64,000 nucleotides of DNA from positions 55,311,164 to 55,375,163 of the forward strand of contig NC_086373.1 in assembly GCF_036588685.1 (NCBI RefSeq), in the 5' to 3' direction. Shown here in pieces: positions 37,434-49,500 of this stretch. The translations under genes were made by a program, and so were the position numbers. The notes under the pieces are model-generated. The model did not search any database, was not told the DNA's origin, and was given only the letters and a program-made list of their open reading frames with translations. The DNA is from Mytilus trossulus. Lineage: Eukaryota; Mollusca; Bivalvia; Mytilida; Mytilidae. Position 1 is the stretch's first letter. Every line of letters begins with the position of its first letter.

Positions 37434-37578
37434 AATTAAACAATTTGCCAATAGGCAGATAGATTGTCATGTTGAGACACTTTGAATATACTTTGAAGGT
37501 GATCAAGTAGACACAGACTTCCTCAATGAAGGATCATAGCGCTATCCACCAAATTATATATTACATGTAATGGTAAGT
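37434..37578 (+). promoter_or_regulatory. Orphan NXPE-type CCAAT/first-exon module (copy 2)
   Basis: CCAAT at 37448-37452, then CCACCAAATTATATATTACA and ATG at 37570-37572 followed by GTAAGTGG. CCAAT-to-ATG spacing is about 118 bases. No NXPE coding exon lies between here and copy 4. Confidence 0.5.
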
Positions 37579-38179
37579 GGCTTTGATTTTATTATATACT
37601 CTTTACAAATTATCTAACAAATTATCTTAATTCTAAAAATCGATACCAATGAAATATGGGACTAATCATTTTTTTTATCATGAAAGGAGGAGAGGCTGGT
37701 CAAAATACAGGAGGGATCAATCTTTCTTTCTGTATATGAAAAAGGAGGGGTTCAATATTTTTTTTTGCATATTGGAATATGTACTTACATACTTCAATTC
37801 AAGATAAAAAATGTCAAGAAAAACTATAAAACAGTCAAATAAAAATATATTTTACCACCATTCATATACATTTAAGTAAGACATAAAATGACTTTGGTGA
37901 TATAGGATGCAGCCATTTTGTGTCATTTTGTCGAATATACAAGGCATGGGTATTTCATAACCCGAATAATCCAGTCGATATATTTCACTCACTTCAGTCA
38001 CTATATTAACAAGCATTTTTATTTAAAACAGCTGATTATTTTAAGAGCAATTATTAAGTAAAAATTACTATGCTGAAAGCATAAACTATCTATGTTAACG
38101 ATTATAGACTCAATGATTTGATCTTGATTTTTGGTGTTTTAACGCCACTTTTAAGCATCGCTTTTCGGCTATTTCGTGA

Positions 38180-38370
38180 CGGCCAGGCTTTATTGGTGGA
38201 AGAAGCTAGACCTTTGATAGTTAAACTTACAATACTAGTCAATCAAGATTGGAGTCAAGTACACCAGCACGAGCGGGATTCGAACTCAAATCTTCAGTGT
38301 TGACTGGCTAGTAGTAAAAGTAGTAACTACTTAGACCACTCAGTGACCGAGGTCCCCAGACTCAATGACG
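38180..38370 (-). mobile_element. tRNA-derived SINE in unit 1
   Basis: Reverse complement has head CCTCGGTCACTGAGTGGTC and B-box GAGTTCGAATCCCGCTC. Duplicated with its host unit (see 39690-39900). Confidence 0.65.
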
Positions 38371-38942
38371 GTGTCAATAAGGGAAAACGTAACACTTAAG
38401 TTTTCGCAGCATTAAAGAGAGGGACATACAATAGATCCTTCCTAGAAAATAATGTATTTTTACTGTTTCAAAAAGTTTACATTTTATAATTCATATACTT
38501 GACAGACATACAAACTTTCATTTTATGACCCCCTCCCCCAGTAAAATAAAGTTTTTGATGTCACCCCGCGGCTGTGTGATATTAGTGGTAATGACCCCCC
38601 TCCCCTCCCCAATAAAATACACCGACACCTCAGCTGATAAATAATGACTGTTTCATAAGTTCTTGTTATAATTAAGTTCACACGACTTAGTTTTGTCTGC
38701 ACATTATCCCTTCAATACCTTGCATATTTGTTTTTGTTTCATCGTCGAAAGGCATAATGGCGTTAATTATTTGGCTTATACATGCATGGACAATATTATA
38801 AATTTCAATCAAGCAAGGTATTACATGTGATATCTATCGATCGTTGATCTCTTCTGCTAATGTAAATACTTTTTGCCTCAAACTTATTTATTTCTAAATG
38901 TGGACTCGACAGGTTTGATTTGATATTTACATACCTATTAGG

Positions 38943-39095
38943 GTAAAATTAAATAATTTGCCAATAGGCAGATAAATTGTCACTTTCAGACAGTTTGCAT
39001 ATGTTTTCATTAGATGATCAAGTAGACACAAACTTCCTCAACGCAAGGATCCTAGCGCTAGCCACCAAATGATATATTACATGTAATGGTAAGTG
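38943..39095 (+). promoter_or_regulatory. Orphan NXPE-type CCAAT/first-exon module (copy 3)
   Basis: CCAAT at 38961-38965, ATG at 39086-39088 followed by GTAAGTGG. Very close to copy 2 as part of the tandem duplication. Confidence 0.5.
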
Positions 39096-39689
39096 GCTTT
39101 GATTTTATTATATACTCTTTACAAATTAACTTACAAATTAACTTAATTAAAAAAATCGATACCAATGAAATAGGGGATTAATCATTTGTTTTATCATGGA
39201 AAGAGGGAGAGCCTTGTCAGAATACAGGAGGGACCAATCTTTTTTTCTGTATGTGAAAAAGGAGGGGTTCAATAATTTTTATAAAAGCAGAGTAGGGGAT
39301 CAATATTTTTTTTTGCACATGGGAATATGTACTTACATACTTCAATTCAAGAGAAAAAATGTCAAGAAAAACTATACAACAGTCAGATAAAAATATATTT
39401 TAACACCATTCATTTACATTTAGGTAAGACATCAAATGACTTTGGTGAGACATTTTGTGTCATTTTGTCCAATATACAAGGCATAGGTGCTTCATAACCC
39501 GAATAATCCAGTCGATATATTTCACTCACTTAAGTCATTATATTAACAAGCATTTTTATTTAAAACAGCTGATTATTTTAAGAGAAATTATTACGTATAA
39601 ATTACTATGCTGAAAGCATAAACTATCTATGTTAACGTTTTTAGACTCAATGATTCGATTTTGATTTTTGGTGTTTTAACGCCACTTTT

Positions 39690-39900
39690 AAGCATTGCTT
39701 TTTCGGCTATTTCGTGACGGCCAGGTTTTATTGGTGGAAGAAGCTGGACCTTTGATAGTAAAACTGACAATTTCAGTCAATTAAGATTGGAGTCAAGTAC
39801 ACCCGCACGAGCGGGATTCAAACTCAAAACTTTAGTGTTGACTGGCTAGTAGTTAAAGTAGTAACTACTTAGGCCATTCAGCGACCGAGGTCCCCAGACT
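39690..39900 (-). mobile_element. tRNA-derived SINE in unit 2
   Basis: Same SINE as 38180-38370, with B-box variant GAGTTTGAATCCCGC, at the same relative place in the duplicated unit. Confidence 0.65.
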
Positions 39901-39994
39901 CGATGACGGTTTCAATCAGGGAAAACGTAACACTTAAGTATTATTACTGTTCCCAAAAGTTAACATTTTAATATATAATTTTTACAGAGCTACT

Positions 39995-40131
39995 TAGAAC
40001 AAGCTTAAGTTTATCGATTACTTCCAAACCATAATTTCCGATATTATTCCGATTGTTTGTTTCAGATCAGCAATTTCGGAATCAAAATGCTGCATTTGTT
40101 TAGAATCCAATTGATAAGCTTAAAGAAGAAA
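39995..40131 (+). pseudogene. Decayed fragment of the STAND gene
   Basis: Matches 14380-14512 of the STAND exon: ATTTCCGATATTATTCCGAT against ATTTCCGATATCATGCCGAT, then CAGATCAGCAATTTCG in both, then AATCCAATT and AAGAAGAAA. The frame is broken and both flanks differ, so it is a pseudogene scrap of the NTPase region. Confidence 0.75.
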
Positions 40132-40442
40132 CCTTAACCTTTTTCCCAATAGTTTGTAATTTTATGACCTCAGATCTTAAAAGACAAATATTTTCAGTTT
40201 CATCAATTTTTGCATCCATAATGAAATCTCTTTCGTTTTAAGCTCATCATAATTAATGTTTTCTTTTCTATCTGACTTGCGATCTCTAATAATCTGTCGA
40301 AATAACCTCGTCCTTTCGAACCTATTCACCTATGTCCAACGCGGCCATATTGTATGTCGAGTTTGACGATGACCTGATTCCGTAAGGGATTCGCTGGTTG
40401 TTTGAAATCGTTCCTTAAATTTTACAATTACGATTTGATCAA

Positions 40443-40592
40443 AATCAAACAATTCGCCAATGGGCAAATAAATTGTCACTTTGAGACAATTTAGATATTA
40501 GTCTTGAGATGATCAATGTGGATAAAAACTTTTACAGGAATAATTTGGATCCCAGCTCCAGCCACCAAATTAAATGACGCGTAATGGTAAGC
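40443..40592 (+). promoter_or_regulatory. NXPE-B CCAAT promoter module and first exon (copy 4)
   Basis: CCAAT at 40457-40461, GCCACCAAATTAAATGACGC, then ATG at 40584-40586 followed by GTAAGC. The flanks match the NXPE-A module (GAATAAATTTATTAAT downstream, and a block at 41119-41365 matching 21446-21690). Joined to NXPE-B exon 2, this ATG gives a 10-codon frame that ends in TGA, so here it is more likely a short upstream ORF than the start. Confidence 0.5.
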
Positions 40593-41403
40593 GTGTATAA
40601 TTTCATTATGTGAAAGGTTTTTGACAAAAATATTTTTCTTTACAAACTAACCAACAAATAAAATTTATTCTTCAATTGATATCATTAAAATAAAATATTT
40701 ACAACTGTTTTTTGCGTTATTTAAAAAATTAAATTTATTTTGCCTCAGTATGTTTTTTTCTTTAAAAGCAATATATACGAATAAATTTATTAATTACACG
40801 GAATAAGTTGAAAAATACTACTCTCATGTTAAAAGTTAAAAAAACCTTTAAATTGATATGTATTTTTTTTTTTGAGACAAACATTTTCTCGTACAAAGAC
40901 CGGTTAATAGTCCAAAACCTATTAATCATAGCTATTGATGGTCGTTTTAAATTAAATACTGACAGCAAACACTTGCATGTACTTTCTGTATCGTTTTCGT
41001 TAACTAATTGCTCGAGACTACCGAATGATTTTTTCAAACTGCATCTGAGCTACACGTGTTTACGCTCTTTTGTTATAAATGCTGCAGTAGTTACTAAATA
41101 TTCACCCACAACAAATTAACAATCTTTCTTTACATAGCTACTTATCACTCGAAAATCATTCTATTAAAGCTGACATCAGATTGCAATGTAAAAACCAAAA
41201 AATGAACAAAAGAACATATACATATGAAACGAGTAGAACAACACTTAAAAATGCATGGGCAGGTCATCATAAAACGAGTCATAAAGAAAATCGAAAATAA
41301 ATTCACTTTAAGGCAAAATGTCACAAAACACTTATCAGAAAAGTTCTAGTCTATTCTAGTCTAAATTACTAAAATAACGAGGTCCAATTTGTCAACCGTC
41401 ATC

Positions 41404-42165
41404 ACGTAAACACGATGAATCAAAGAATTCAACTTTATATATAACTATTAAAGTACAATGTTGTTGATTAAAAATTATACCTCTACATACCCTTTTGTTT
41501 TCCACATAATTAATATTGCCAATAATTAAGAAGTTCCGGGTCGAATCCGATACCGATACCAATAGTATATTCACCTGTTACCTATTACCTTATCAGTACG
41601 TTCCGCATCTGACAGGCGCACCACCAAACGCTGTATTTAGGATTTTGCTATATACTCGGGTCGTAATCACAGGGTTGACACACAAGGTTGACACTACTAA
41701 ATTTTATCATTGTCACATTGCTCCGGATTTTAGTATTTTAATCAGTATGACTTTCTAAGATGACAATGCATCTTATCGCTATTTGTCCGCCATTAATGGA
41801 AATTACACAAGTTCCCGTAAAATTTTGACGTCTTAAGGCTAAATATCTGACGCCACAATGGAAAAGTGATTGTTGTGTGCGTCAAAAGTTTAAGCGGCCG
41901 GGTCAGCCGGGATTAGCGATAAGGTGTATACGAATAATAAAAATCTGGACTTACAATAAGGCGTATCGGTACAGCATGTACAGTTTTCAATTTATTAGCC
42001 AGAATGACATAAAACAGCGAATCAAAGAATTCAACTTTATTTATAACTCATAAAGGACAATGCTGTTGATTAAAAAATACTCCTTTCCAGGCCCTTTTGT
42101 TTTCCAAATAAAATTGATAGTACCAATAATTGATAAGTTCCAGGTCGACGGGTTCAAACAAAAAC
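41404..42165. repeat. Two-copy direct repeat, about 150 bp, 604 bp apart
   Basis: Copies near 41410-41560 and 42014-42165 share GAATCAAAGAATTCAACTTT, TGTTGATTAAAAA and CCCTTTTGTTTTCCA. Confidence 0.75.
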
Positions 42166-42989
42166 ATGTTGAAAGCGTAGAAAACTGTGCATCTTATAAT
42201 CGGCATGACTTTATCAGATGATAATACCAATACCAACATAAGGTATACGCATAGTTATATTCTTTAATTCAGTCACAGACACGCGATACTACGGGGGTGT
42301 TGTAGTATAGTATTATTTATTTGACCACATGTTACACGTTTATATGCTCCTTATTTTTTTTTAATAAATTGGAAAAAAAATCGTAAATCGTCAATCATTC
42401 AAACATTCTGCCAACACTGGGGACCGTCCGTCTTTGGTAAAATAAATTTGTCGGTTTCTTAAAAGGTTGCAAAGTATTAGAAATAACAAAAAAAAAACAG
42501 TGTTTGGGGAGATAACTTTTACATGGACAAGTATTTGGTCCGTCTGCCCACACTGATTTGTGTCCACACTTGTCATTTATTTAAAATATGTCTTGAAGAT
42601 ATAATAATGTACAAACAAGGATTAATATAGTTGGTACAAACAAGATTATATTCGAAATAAAATAAACTAGATACCGTTGAGATGGGAGCCATCTCTGTGG
42701 GCCCCACTGTCAATAACGTGGGGAAAATAAGTTGTTTGGATAATCTGATATGAAGCATTATTTGAAGTTATTACATAGTCTCATGTGTGATTTAATTCTA
42801 AGATTTTAAGTTAAAACTAATGAATATTCTCAACTTACTTTCATAGTATATTAGTGATATGACTGCATGATGTGAACTCATTGTTGACTACTCTAAGGTG
42901 ACTTCTGACGGTCAAGTATAAAGTATGAAATATTAACGGTTCTCGAGAAGTAGAGCCAACACAATTTGTCAAGAACAACGAACGGATGG

Positions 42990-43810
42990 ACAGAACGATG
43001 GACTGACCTTTGACCTAGGATGCATACATTATGACACATTCTCTGATGTTGGTTAATATATATGTTAAGTTGAAAATGTTTGTCAGGTATAAAGTATGAA
43101 ATAATAACAGCTGTCCTCTCAAAATATAGTGTGGATCAAATTTGTTAGCGATAGACAGACCAACAGAGAGACAGACCTTTGACCTAGGAAGTCGTACATA
43201 CATCATGACACACCCTCTGGTGTTGGTTAACAAAAATGTTAAGTTTTAAGTATAAATTCATAACGGTTATCTAGATATGGAGCGGACACGATCTTCATCA
43301 CAGGACATAGGGTTGTCAACTGAAACCAAAGTTTTTGACCTTGACCTTTGACCCAGGAAGTTGTACATACATCATGACACACCCTCTGGTGTTGGTTAAA
43401 ATGGATGTCAAGTATAAACTTTGAAATCATAACGGTTCTCAAGATATAGAGCGGACACGATCTTCGCCACAGGACACTGGGTTGTCAACTGAAACCAAAG
43501 TTTTTTTACCTTGACCTTTGACCCAGGAAGTTGTACATACATCATGACACACCCTTTGGTGTTGGTTAAAATGGATGTCAAGTATAAACTTTGAAATCAT
43601 AACGGTTCTCAAGATATAGAGCGGACACGATCTTCACCACAGGACACAGGGTTGTCAACTGAAACCAAAGTTTTTTTTACCTTGACCTAGGAAGTTGTAC
43701 ATACATCATGACACCGCTTCTGGTGGTGGTTAATAAACATGTAAAGTATAAAGTATGAAATCATAATGGTTCTCTAGATATGGAGCGGACACAAAGTTAA
43801 AGTGTTACGG
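42990..43810. repeat. Satellite-like array, about 170-bp unit, roughly five copies
   Basis: Each copy repeats CTTTGACCCAGGAAGTTGTA, CATCATGACACACCCTCTGG, TGGTTAAAATGGATGTCAAG and GAGCGGACACGATCTTC. Measured offset between two copies is 170 bases. The array ends in GACGGACGGACAGACTG, the same type of tail as the repeat near 35.6 kb. No coding value. Confidence 0.85.
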
Positions 43811-44131
43811 ACGGACGGACAGACTGATCAATATAGGGCGAACTGCCTTTTAGGCGGGGCCCTAATTACATATGTTAAGCAAAAGCAAAGCAATTTAGAA
43901 AAAACAATACTTAAATATGCATTAATAGCAAAACATTTAAAACCTTATAGTATTCAAGCTTACCTCACAATGGGAGGCGAAGGTCAAAACAATTTAATCT
44001 CTTCATGGGATGGAATCAAAGTTAACATTAATCATTAAACCTGAATATAAAGTAAGGATTATTAATAAATATAATTACTATAAATAATACATTTATTTTA
44101 TTTTAAAAAGTGTCTCATATTGATTGCTATT

Positions 44132-44471
44132 GGTCCGAGAACACAATTAATTCGTAGTGCATTTCTTTTAGAACATCAATGAAAATTTAAAAAATCCCAC
44201 CTGCGCTTTCTCCATGAAATCTTTACAGTGTGTTGTACCACTTTTGGGACAAATTATATCAAAATTATAGAAACCTTCATCGCCTCTAACTCAAAATATG
44301 GACATTTTTGTGTTTAGGGTGTCTTGAAATCTTTTGACAGCTTCCGAAGTGCTAATTTTTAACCTTTTTCAGCTGGACCAAATCACTACTTTCTTGTAAA
44401 ATTCTCCCAACGAAAAAAAATCAAGGGACGAACAACGAAAATCAAGGGACGACAATTGTGGTCTCGGACCT
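44132..44471. mobile_element. MITE, second copy of the 8597-9048 element
   Basis: Ends GGTCCGAGAACACAATT and AATTGTGGTCTCGGACC are inverted repeats. The body matches the 8.6-kb copy in reverse orientation. Confidence 0.8.
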
Positions 44472-45277
44472 ATTGAGTGAAATACACAATAAACACAACC
44501 AGTGACTAAAGTGAAGACATTCAATCAACAACCATATAATTGACTTGATAAAAAGACACAATTAGCAATATAATATGTAGGTTAAAAATTTAACCTAATT
44601 TATCACATTATATTTATTGTGCCTCCAAAATGCCAAAAAAAAAACCCACCAAACACACAAATACACAGAATGTACAAAGAATGTACATGAAATCCTCCTT
44701 CTGATTAATATCATTCTAGTTTAATGAGAGAAAAACTATTCAGGTTGCTGTTTTATCAATTAGTCGCAGTAGAAGTATGATGTCCAGTATGGCTATTTTA
44801 TGTTTTTTTTTGGCTTTGAAGCCTTCCTGTCAAAATGGCATAAAAAAGTCAAAATCGAAAGAAAAAAACCCATATCAGATGGTACATCTGGACTATCTCA
44901 GTATATGAGTATAAAGCTTCAAATGGATATCAGAATATATATGATAGATTGTGAATAACTTAAAATGTCTGTATAATGTATTCATGTTCATGTTGAATAC
45001 ATTCGAAAAGAATATGTTTAAAGAACGAAGAGAGTTCCCTTCTCAGGCATACGAGTGATTATAATGACCCAATGAAAATGACCAAAGTGACCTCAACTGA
45101 CCATCGACATAAAAAGGGTTCAAATACCAAAACTCACCAAAATAAATAAACAAACTGAAAGCATGACTACTTCTTTTATTAAAGAAATACGATTCTATTC
45201 TGATAATAAATAAATAGATCCAATAAGTATGTTTCAAACTTATGTAACAGTTTGTACACTATTGGTATGAGATGTGC

Positions 45278-45497
45278 ATTTAAGGGGGTAGACCTTGGTT
45301 CAGGGAGATAACTCTTTAAATCAGTTATGCGTTTGTAAAAGTCGAGTTCATCAATGTATTTTAAGCATTTACCTGAAACAGATTGAAAATAATCTATGTA
45401 ACCTAGAAGCTTATAATATATTTTTGAAAATGGTTGACACAAACGTAATGATGATTTTAAGAGTTATTTCCCTTAACCTAGGTCTACCTCCTTAATA
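45278..45497. mobile_element. TIR element 'ttaagggggtagacc'
   Basis: Left TAAGGGGGTAGACCTTGGTT and GGGAGATAACTCTT pair with right AAGAGTTATTTCCC and AACCTAGGTCTACCTCCTTA. 220 bases, no transposase. Confidence 0.8.
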
Positions 45498-46274
45498 TGA
45501 TAAATGTTTGATTTAATTTTTATACAGCATTATCATAATGTCATTTATAATTAAATATCGTTTTGTAGTAAAATAAATTTTGAAGTTCAATACTTCGTTG
45601 ACAAATTATCGAACCAGTCGTAATTTCAAAATGCCTACCTCCACGGGAACAGAAGATACAGATTGGCTATTAATACAAATTTTACTTTTACATATCGAAT
45701 GTTTTTATCCGTAGCTTTTTGATTTATTGCACGAACAATCACAATTAAATGCTATCATGAAAGTTTTTTTTCTTAGAAACGGTGGTCAGATATTCTAGAT
45801 TTTTTTCAAGTGGCAAAAAAAGAGGAGCGGTACACATAACCAAGGATCAAGTTATACATTACCGTGTATCATCAGTACACTGGATATAGGTACTAACCAA
45901 GCGGGTATGATCGATTTTGACCTTACACGGTAACGAAAATCTTTTGCTTTATCAATATTCGATGTACATTTCTCAACATTTGAAATTCCTGCTCCCAAAT
46001 AATTTTCGAATCGATTTTTATCTATTCATAAAACAACTTTGATATTTTAATACGAATAATTAACTTGTGTATTTGTAAGTTCAACATTTCTTACTTCGTT
46101 ATTTATTTTCTATTTAAGATAGTTTACATTATTGTGATATTTTCTAATGATTTCAATTTCAGTGTATCTGCTTGTCATTTATTCGTTTAGGGTATATTAG
46201 TATGAATTATCATTGATATGGTCATAATTAAAAATCTACTGTTTACAATACGCATCTGGCGAAAATAAAAAAAT

Positions 46275-46540
46275 GTCAATCCTGGTATCTATGATGAAGT
46301 TAATCACAACCACTAGGTTGATGCCACTGCATGTGGAGTTTTTATTCCCCAAAGGTATTCTTTTGCAGATGAAACGCTTGGCTGGCGCAAAAATAAATTG
46401 TCAACCCTTGTATCTATGATGAAGTTATTTAAAACCACTAGGTTGATACCAGTGCTTGAGGAGTTTTTATTCCCAAAGGTATTCTTTTGCAGACAAAACG
46501 CTTTTCTAGCGGAAAGACAAAATTTCAATCCTTGTATTTA
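46275..46540. repeat. Tandem repeat, about 122-bp unit, just upstream of NXPE-B exon 2
   Basis: Two full copies and a partial third share TTGTATCTATGATGAAGTTA, ACCACTAGGTTGAT, GGAGTTTTTATTCCC and AAGGTATTCTTTTGCAGA. The array stops about 25 bases before the exon 2 acceptor. Confidence 0.8.
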
Positions 46541-46566
46541 TGATGAGTATATTTAACTTTTTTCAG

Positions 46567-46597
46567 TTTGAAAGCAGACTCAAAAGAACAACATGAC
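46567..46597 (+). CDS. NXPE-B exon 2 (start exon, 31 bases)
   Basis: Acceptor TTTTTTTCAG, donor GTAAGA. Aligns with the 32-base NXPE-A exon but lost one base and the ATG at its centre. The only in-frame ATG left is 46593-46595. Only 46593-46597 would be translated in the main frame. Confidence 0.6.
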
Positions 46598-49500
46598 GTA
46601 AGATAACAAAATTTCCTTAAATAATATTGATATTTTATTTTCATTATGAACTAAAGTGAGTTCTGTATTATGTACTCTTCATATTTAGTTAATTACCTCT
46701 AAACACAAGTTGGATCACTTGTAAGTCATCAATTTTACATGTTTAGGAAATGAAATGTTTTAAACTTTGGAAGACGTCAAATAAACTAAAGATCTCTGAC
46801 AAACGTTACAATTTTGGATCTATCATAGTCAATCTACCATTTTTCAGACGCTATATGCTCTTACTTGACTTTAACACTTTTGCGTAAGCGTCAACTGAAG
46901 CACGCCTTCGTGCGCGGTATTTAACCGCTGTGTTGACAACCCGTTGATGGATTTAGCTGTTTTCTGCTCTTTGGCCGGGTTATTGTTTTTTGCAGATAAT
47001 GAGATATGCTCCGTCTTACGATTTAAGAAAACCAATGATAAATGAAGTGCTGTCATATATTTGTTAATATTTTTAACTAACAGACTATCATCCTATATGC
47101 TATTATATAACTTATTATAATAAAACAGTTTTATTTGATGTATATACGTCAAATTGTTTATATTCGTTTACTGTGTAGGATACATGCTGATTAGACAGCA
47201 ATTAATACAGAACGTGTCATAAATTCACTGCACTACTTAATAAAAAGAAAAACGCGTTGCGTTCTCTAAAAAAGGAAATGTATCATCGTTAACCCAAATG
47301 CCTGTTTTATACGAAAGGTAAGATAATGGTGAAATAGAGTTCTGTGCTTGCAGTACCTTATTTGTTGATTAAATGTTAGTAACAGTTGTATACCGCTGTT
47401 CAATTGCTATTAATCGATTAAGCAAAAAATAAGAACTGGTAACAAACTAAAACGGAGTAAATCATTCTAAAGGATATAGAAACTGACATGGATTGTCAAT
47501 GTAACTACTGTTTAATATGAGACAAAATGTTGTTAAAATAATCCCATTTCCATCTCCGCTCCCACTATTTGTCCCGAAAGATAATATTCTTGATTCTTCA
47601 CCCTCTGGATGTTCATTCCGGGGTGCTATATAAAAAAATTATATTAGTTTTTTTGCTACAGTCGAAATGCTTATGGGACGACATTTAATGAAATTAATCA
47701 TAAGTATTTGTTTATGTAGCCAATTTTAGAATAGTTCAAAATTATAAGCTGAATTCTTTTTTTTGAAACAGTTACTATTATGTATGCAAATAGAAAGGAT
47801 AATTGTGTATTTTTTAGTTTATTCTATCTTTAGAACCAAACTATTCCTACACACGAAGAGCATTATTTATAGAGGTTTTCTCTTCGGCGCAACTATTATC
47901 TATGTGCGAAAAAAAGAGAAAGGAACGTTCACTGCATATTATATCCCACAAAACAGCAACTGACAATACTTATTTTCCGGATTTTCTTATTATTATCAAT
48001 ACATGTACCTTAACGTTTGTAAATGATTACAAAAAAATGTATATTGGTCCAGATTATTTATTTTTCTTGTGGGATAACTCTATTATAAGATTATTCATTT
48101 TAATCTAAATGGGGGCCATAATATTTATTTATAAAATCTCCCAGACCTCACCTTAGAATCAAATAATTACATTAGAAGTATGTTTCATTATAATACTAGT
48201 ACGTTATTCTGATTGGCTACAATGCATTCTTATTCCTCAAGCAATTACATTACACAATAAAATTTATCATTCATGATGACACGTCGTCCCACAATAAAGT
48301 GCACAGGTAAATGAAATTAAAACTTGATCGTGTTTCCATAATCCTAGCTAAACAAAAATGTAATTATAGGCATTGAATGCTTGTATTTGTAACGTCATAT
48401 GGGTGTAAAAGCGTTGACCGTGCGAACATTTTCAGAATGAAGAGCTTCATACACAATTTACTTCGGTCAACGTTTTTATACCCCAATGAAGTTACAAAAA
48501 GAAGCATTCAATTCTTAAATAAATGTCCACCATGTTCTACATAAGAAAATGCATGTACCAAGTCAGGAATATAACAGTTGTTATCCATTCGTTTGATGTG
48601 TTTTAACTTTTGATTTCGCCATTTGATTGTGAACTTTCCTTTTTGAATTTTCCTTGAAGTCCAGTATTTTTGTGATTTTACTTTTTACATATAATGTGAT
48701 TTTTTTTTACAAATATATGACAAACAGATTAATACATGTCATACAGCATGCGATAAGGATTTTTCGATGCATGATATGTTTATCATATCTTTAAATAAAA
48801 TCAAATTCATGATATGTAAGCGGACAACCATTTGAATCTGAGGTGAAATAGGTACCAATCTTCACCCTTATCCAAAATAATAGCGTAACATCCAAACAGA
48901 GAAAGTCACAGTATAGATTATCAATCAAAAGACATATTAACACAAGGGAACGTACACTGAACGAAAACAATTGATATATGACATAATGCAAATACAAAAC
49001 AATTGCAGTCATTTATTGGGGTTAGATGCAACAGCCATAACCTTGAACAAAATACCGCCAAATAGAGTAATGTAAAGGTAAATGAAAATACATTTGTCGT
49101 TCATAGTACGATAACAGAAGTGATAATTTATAGTAATACCAAACTTTAAAAACAAAAAGAATTAACAGACATACCAAACTCCAAATTGAAAAAAAGAGAA
49201 AAATCCATAAAACCTGATCGAATCCAACACTCTATTATATCAACCAGCTGTAGAACGAAACAATAGTCATAATCATCACTTTGTACAGGCGTTCCAAAGA
49301 AATGGGTGGAATAAAAATGGTTTTATAGGTAGCTAAAAGTAAACATTTAGATAATCAACAAAACAAGAAGGCTTGCTTCATATCTGGATCTTTATCTTAA
49401 TACAGACATAGATGGACTACGTCAAACTAGCATACGGATTTCTGACACACGTGACGATAACAACTATACAATTCTCAACTTACCATTCCTCAGAAGTAAC

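Larger units (their letters stand above)
37085..39960. repeat. Tandem duplication of a 1.41-kb unit carrying NXPE promoter modules
   Basis: Unit 1 (37085-38495) and unit 2 (38496-39960) share ACTTGACAGACATACAAACT, CACCCCGCGGCTGTGTGATA, the CCAAT module, GGAGGGGTTCAATA and a reverse SINE in the same order. The offset measured at GACAGACATA is 1,411 bases. Confidence 0.85.

Noticed and set aside
40762..41119. Overlapping plus and minus frames of 90-103 codons
   Set aside because: Low-complexity AT-rich sequence in a duplicated first-intron region; no family resemblance and not preserved in the NXPE-A copy.
47763..48108. Overlapping plus-strand frames of 66 and 68 codons
   Set aside because: They lie in the duplicated NXPE downstream flank and are not kept open at 60.9-61.2 kb.
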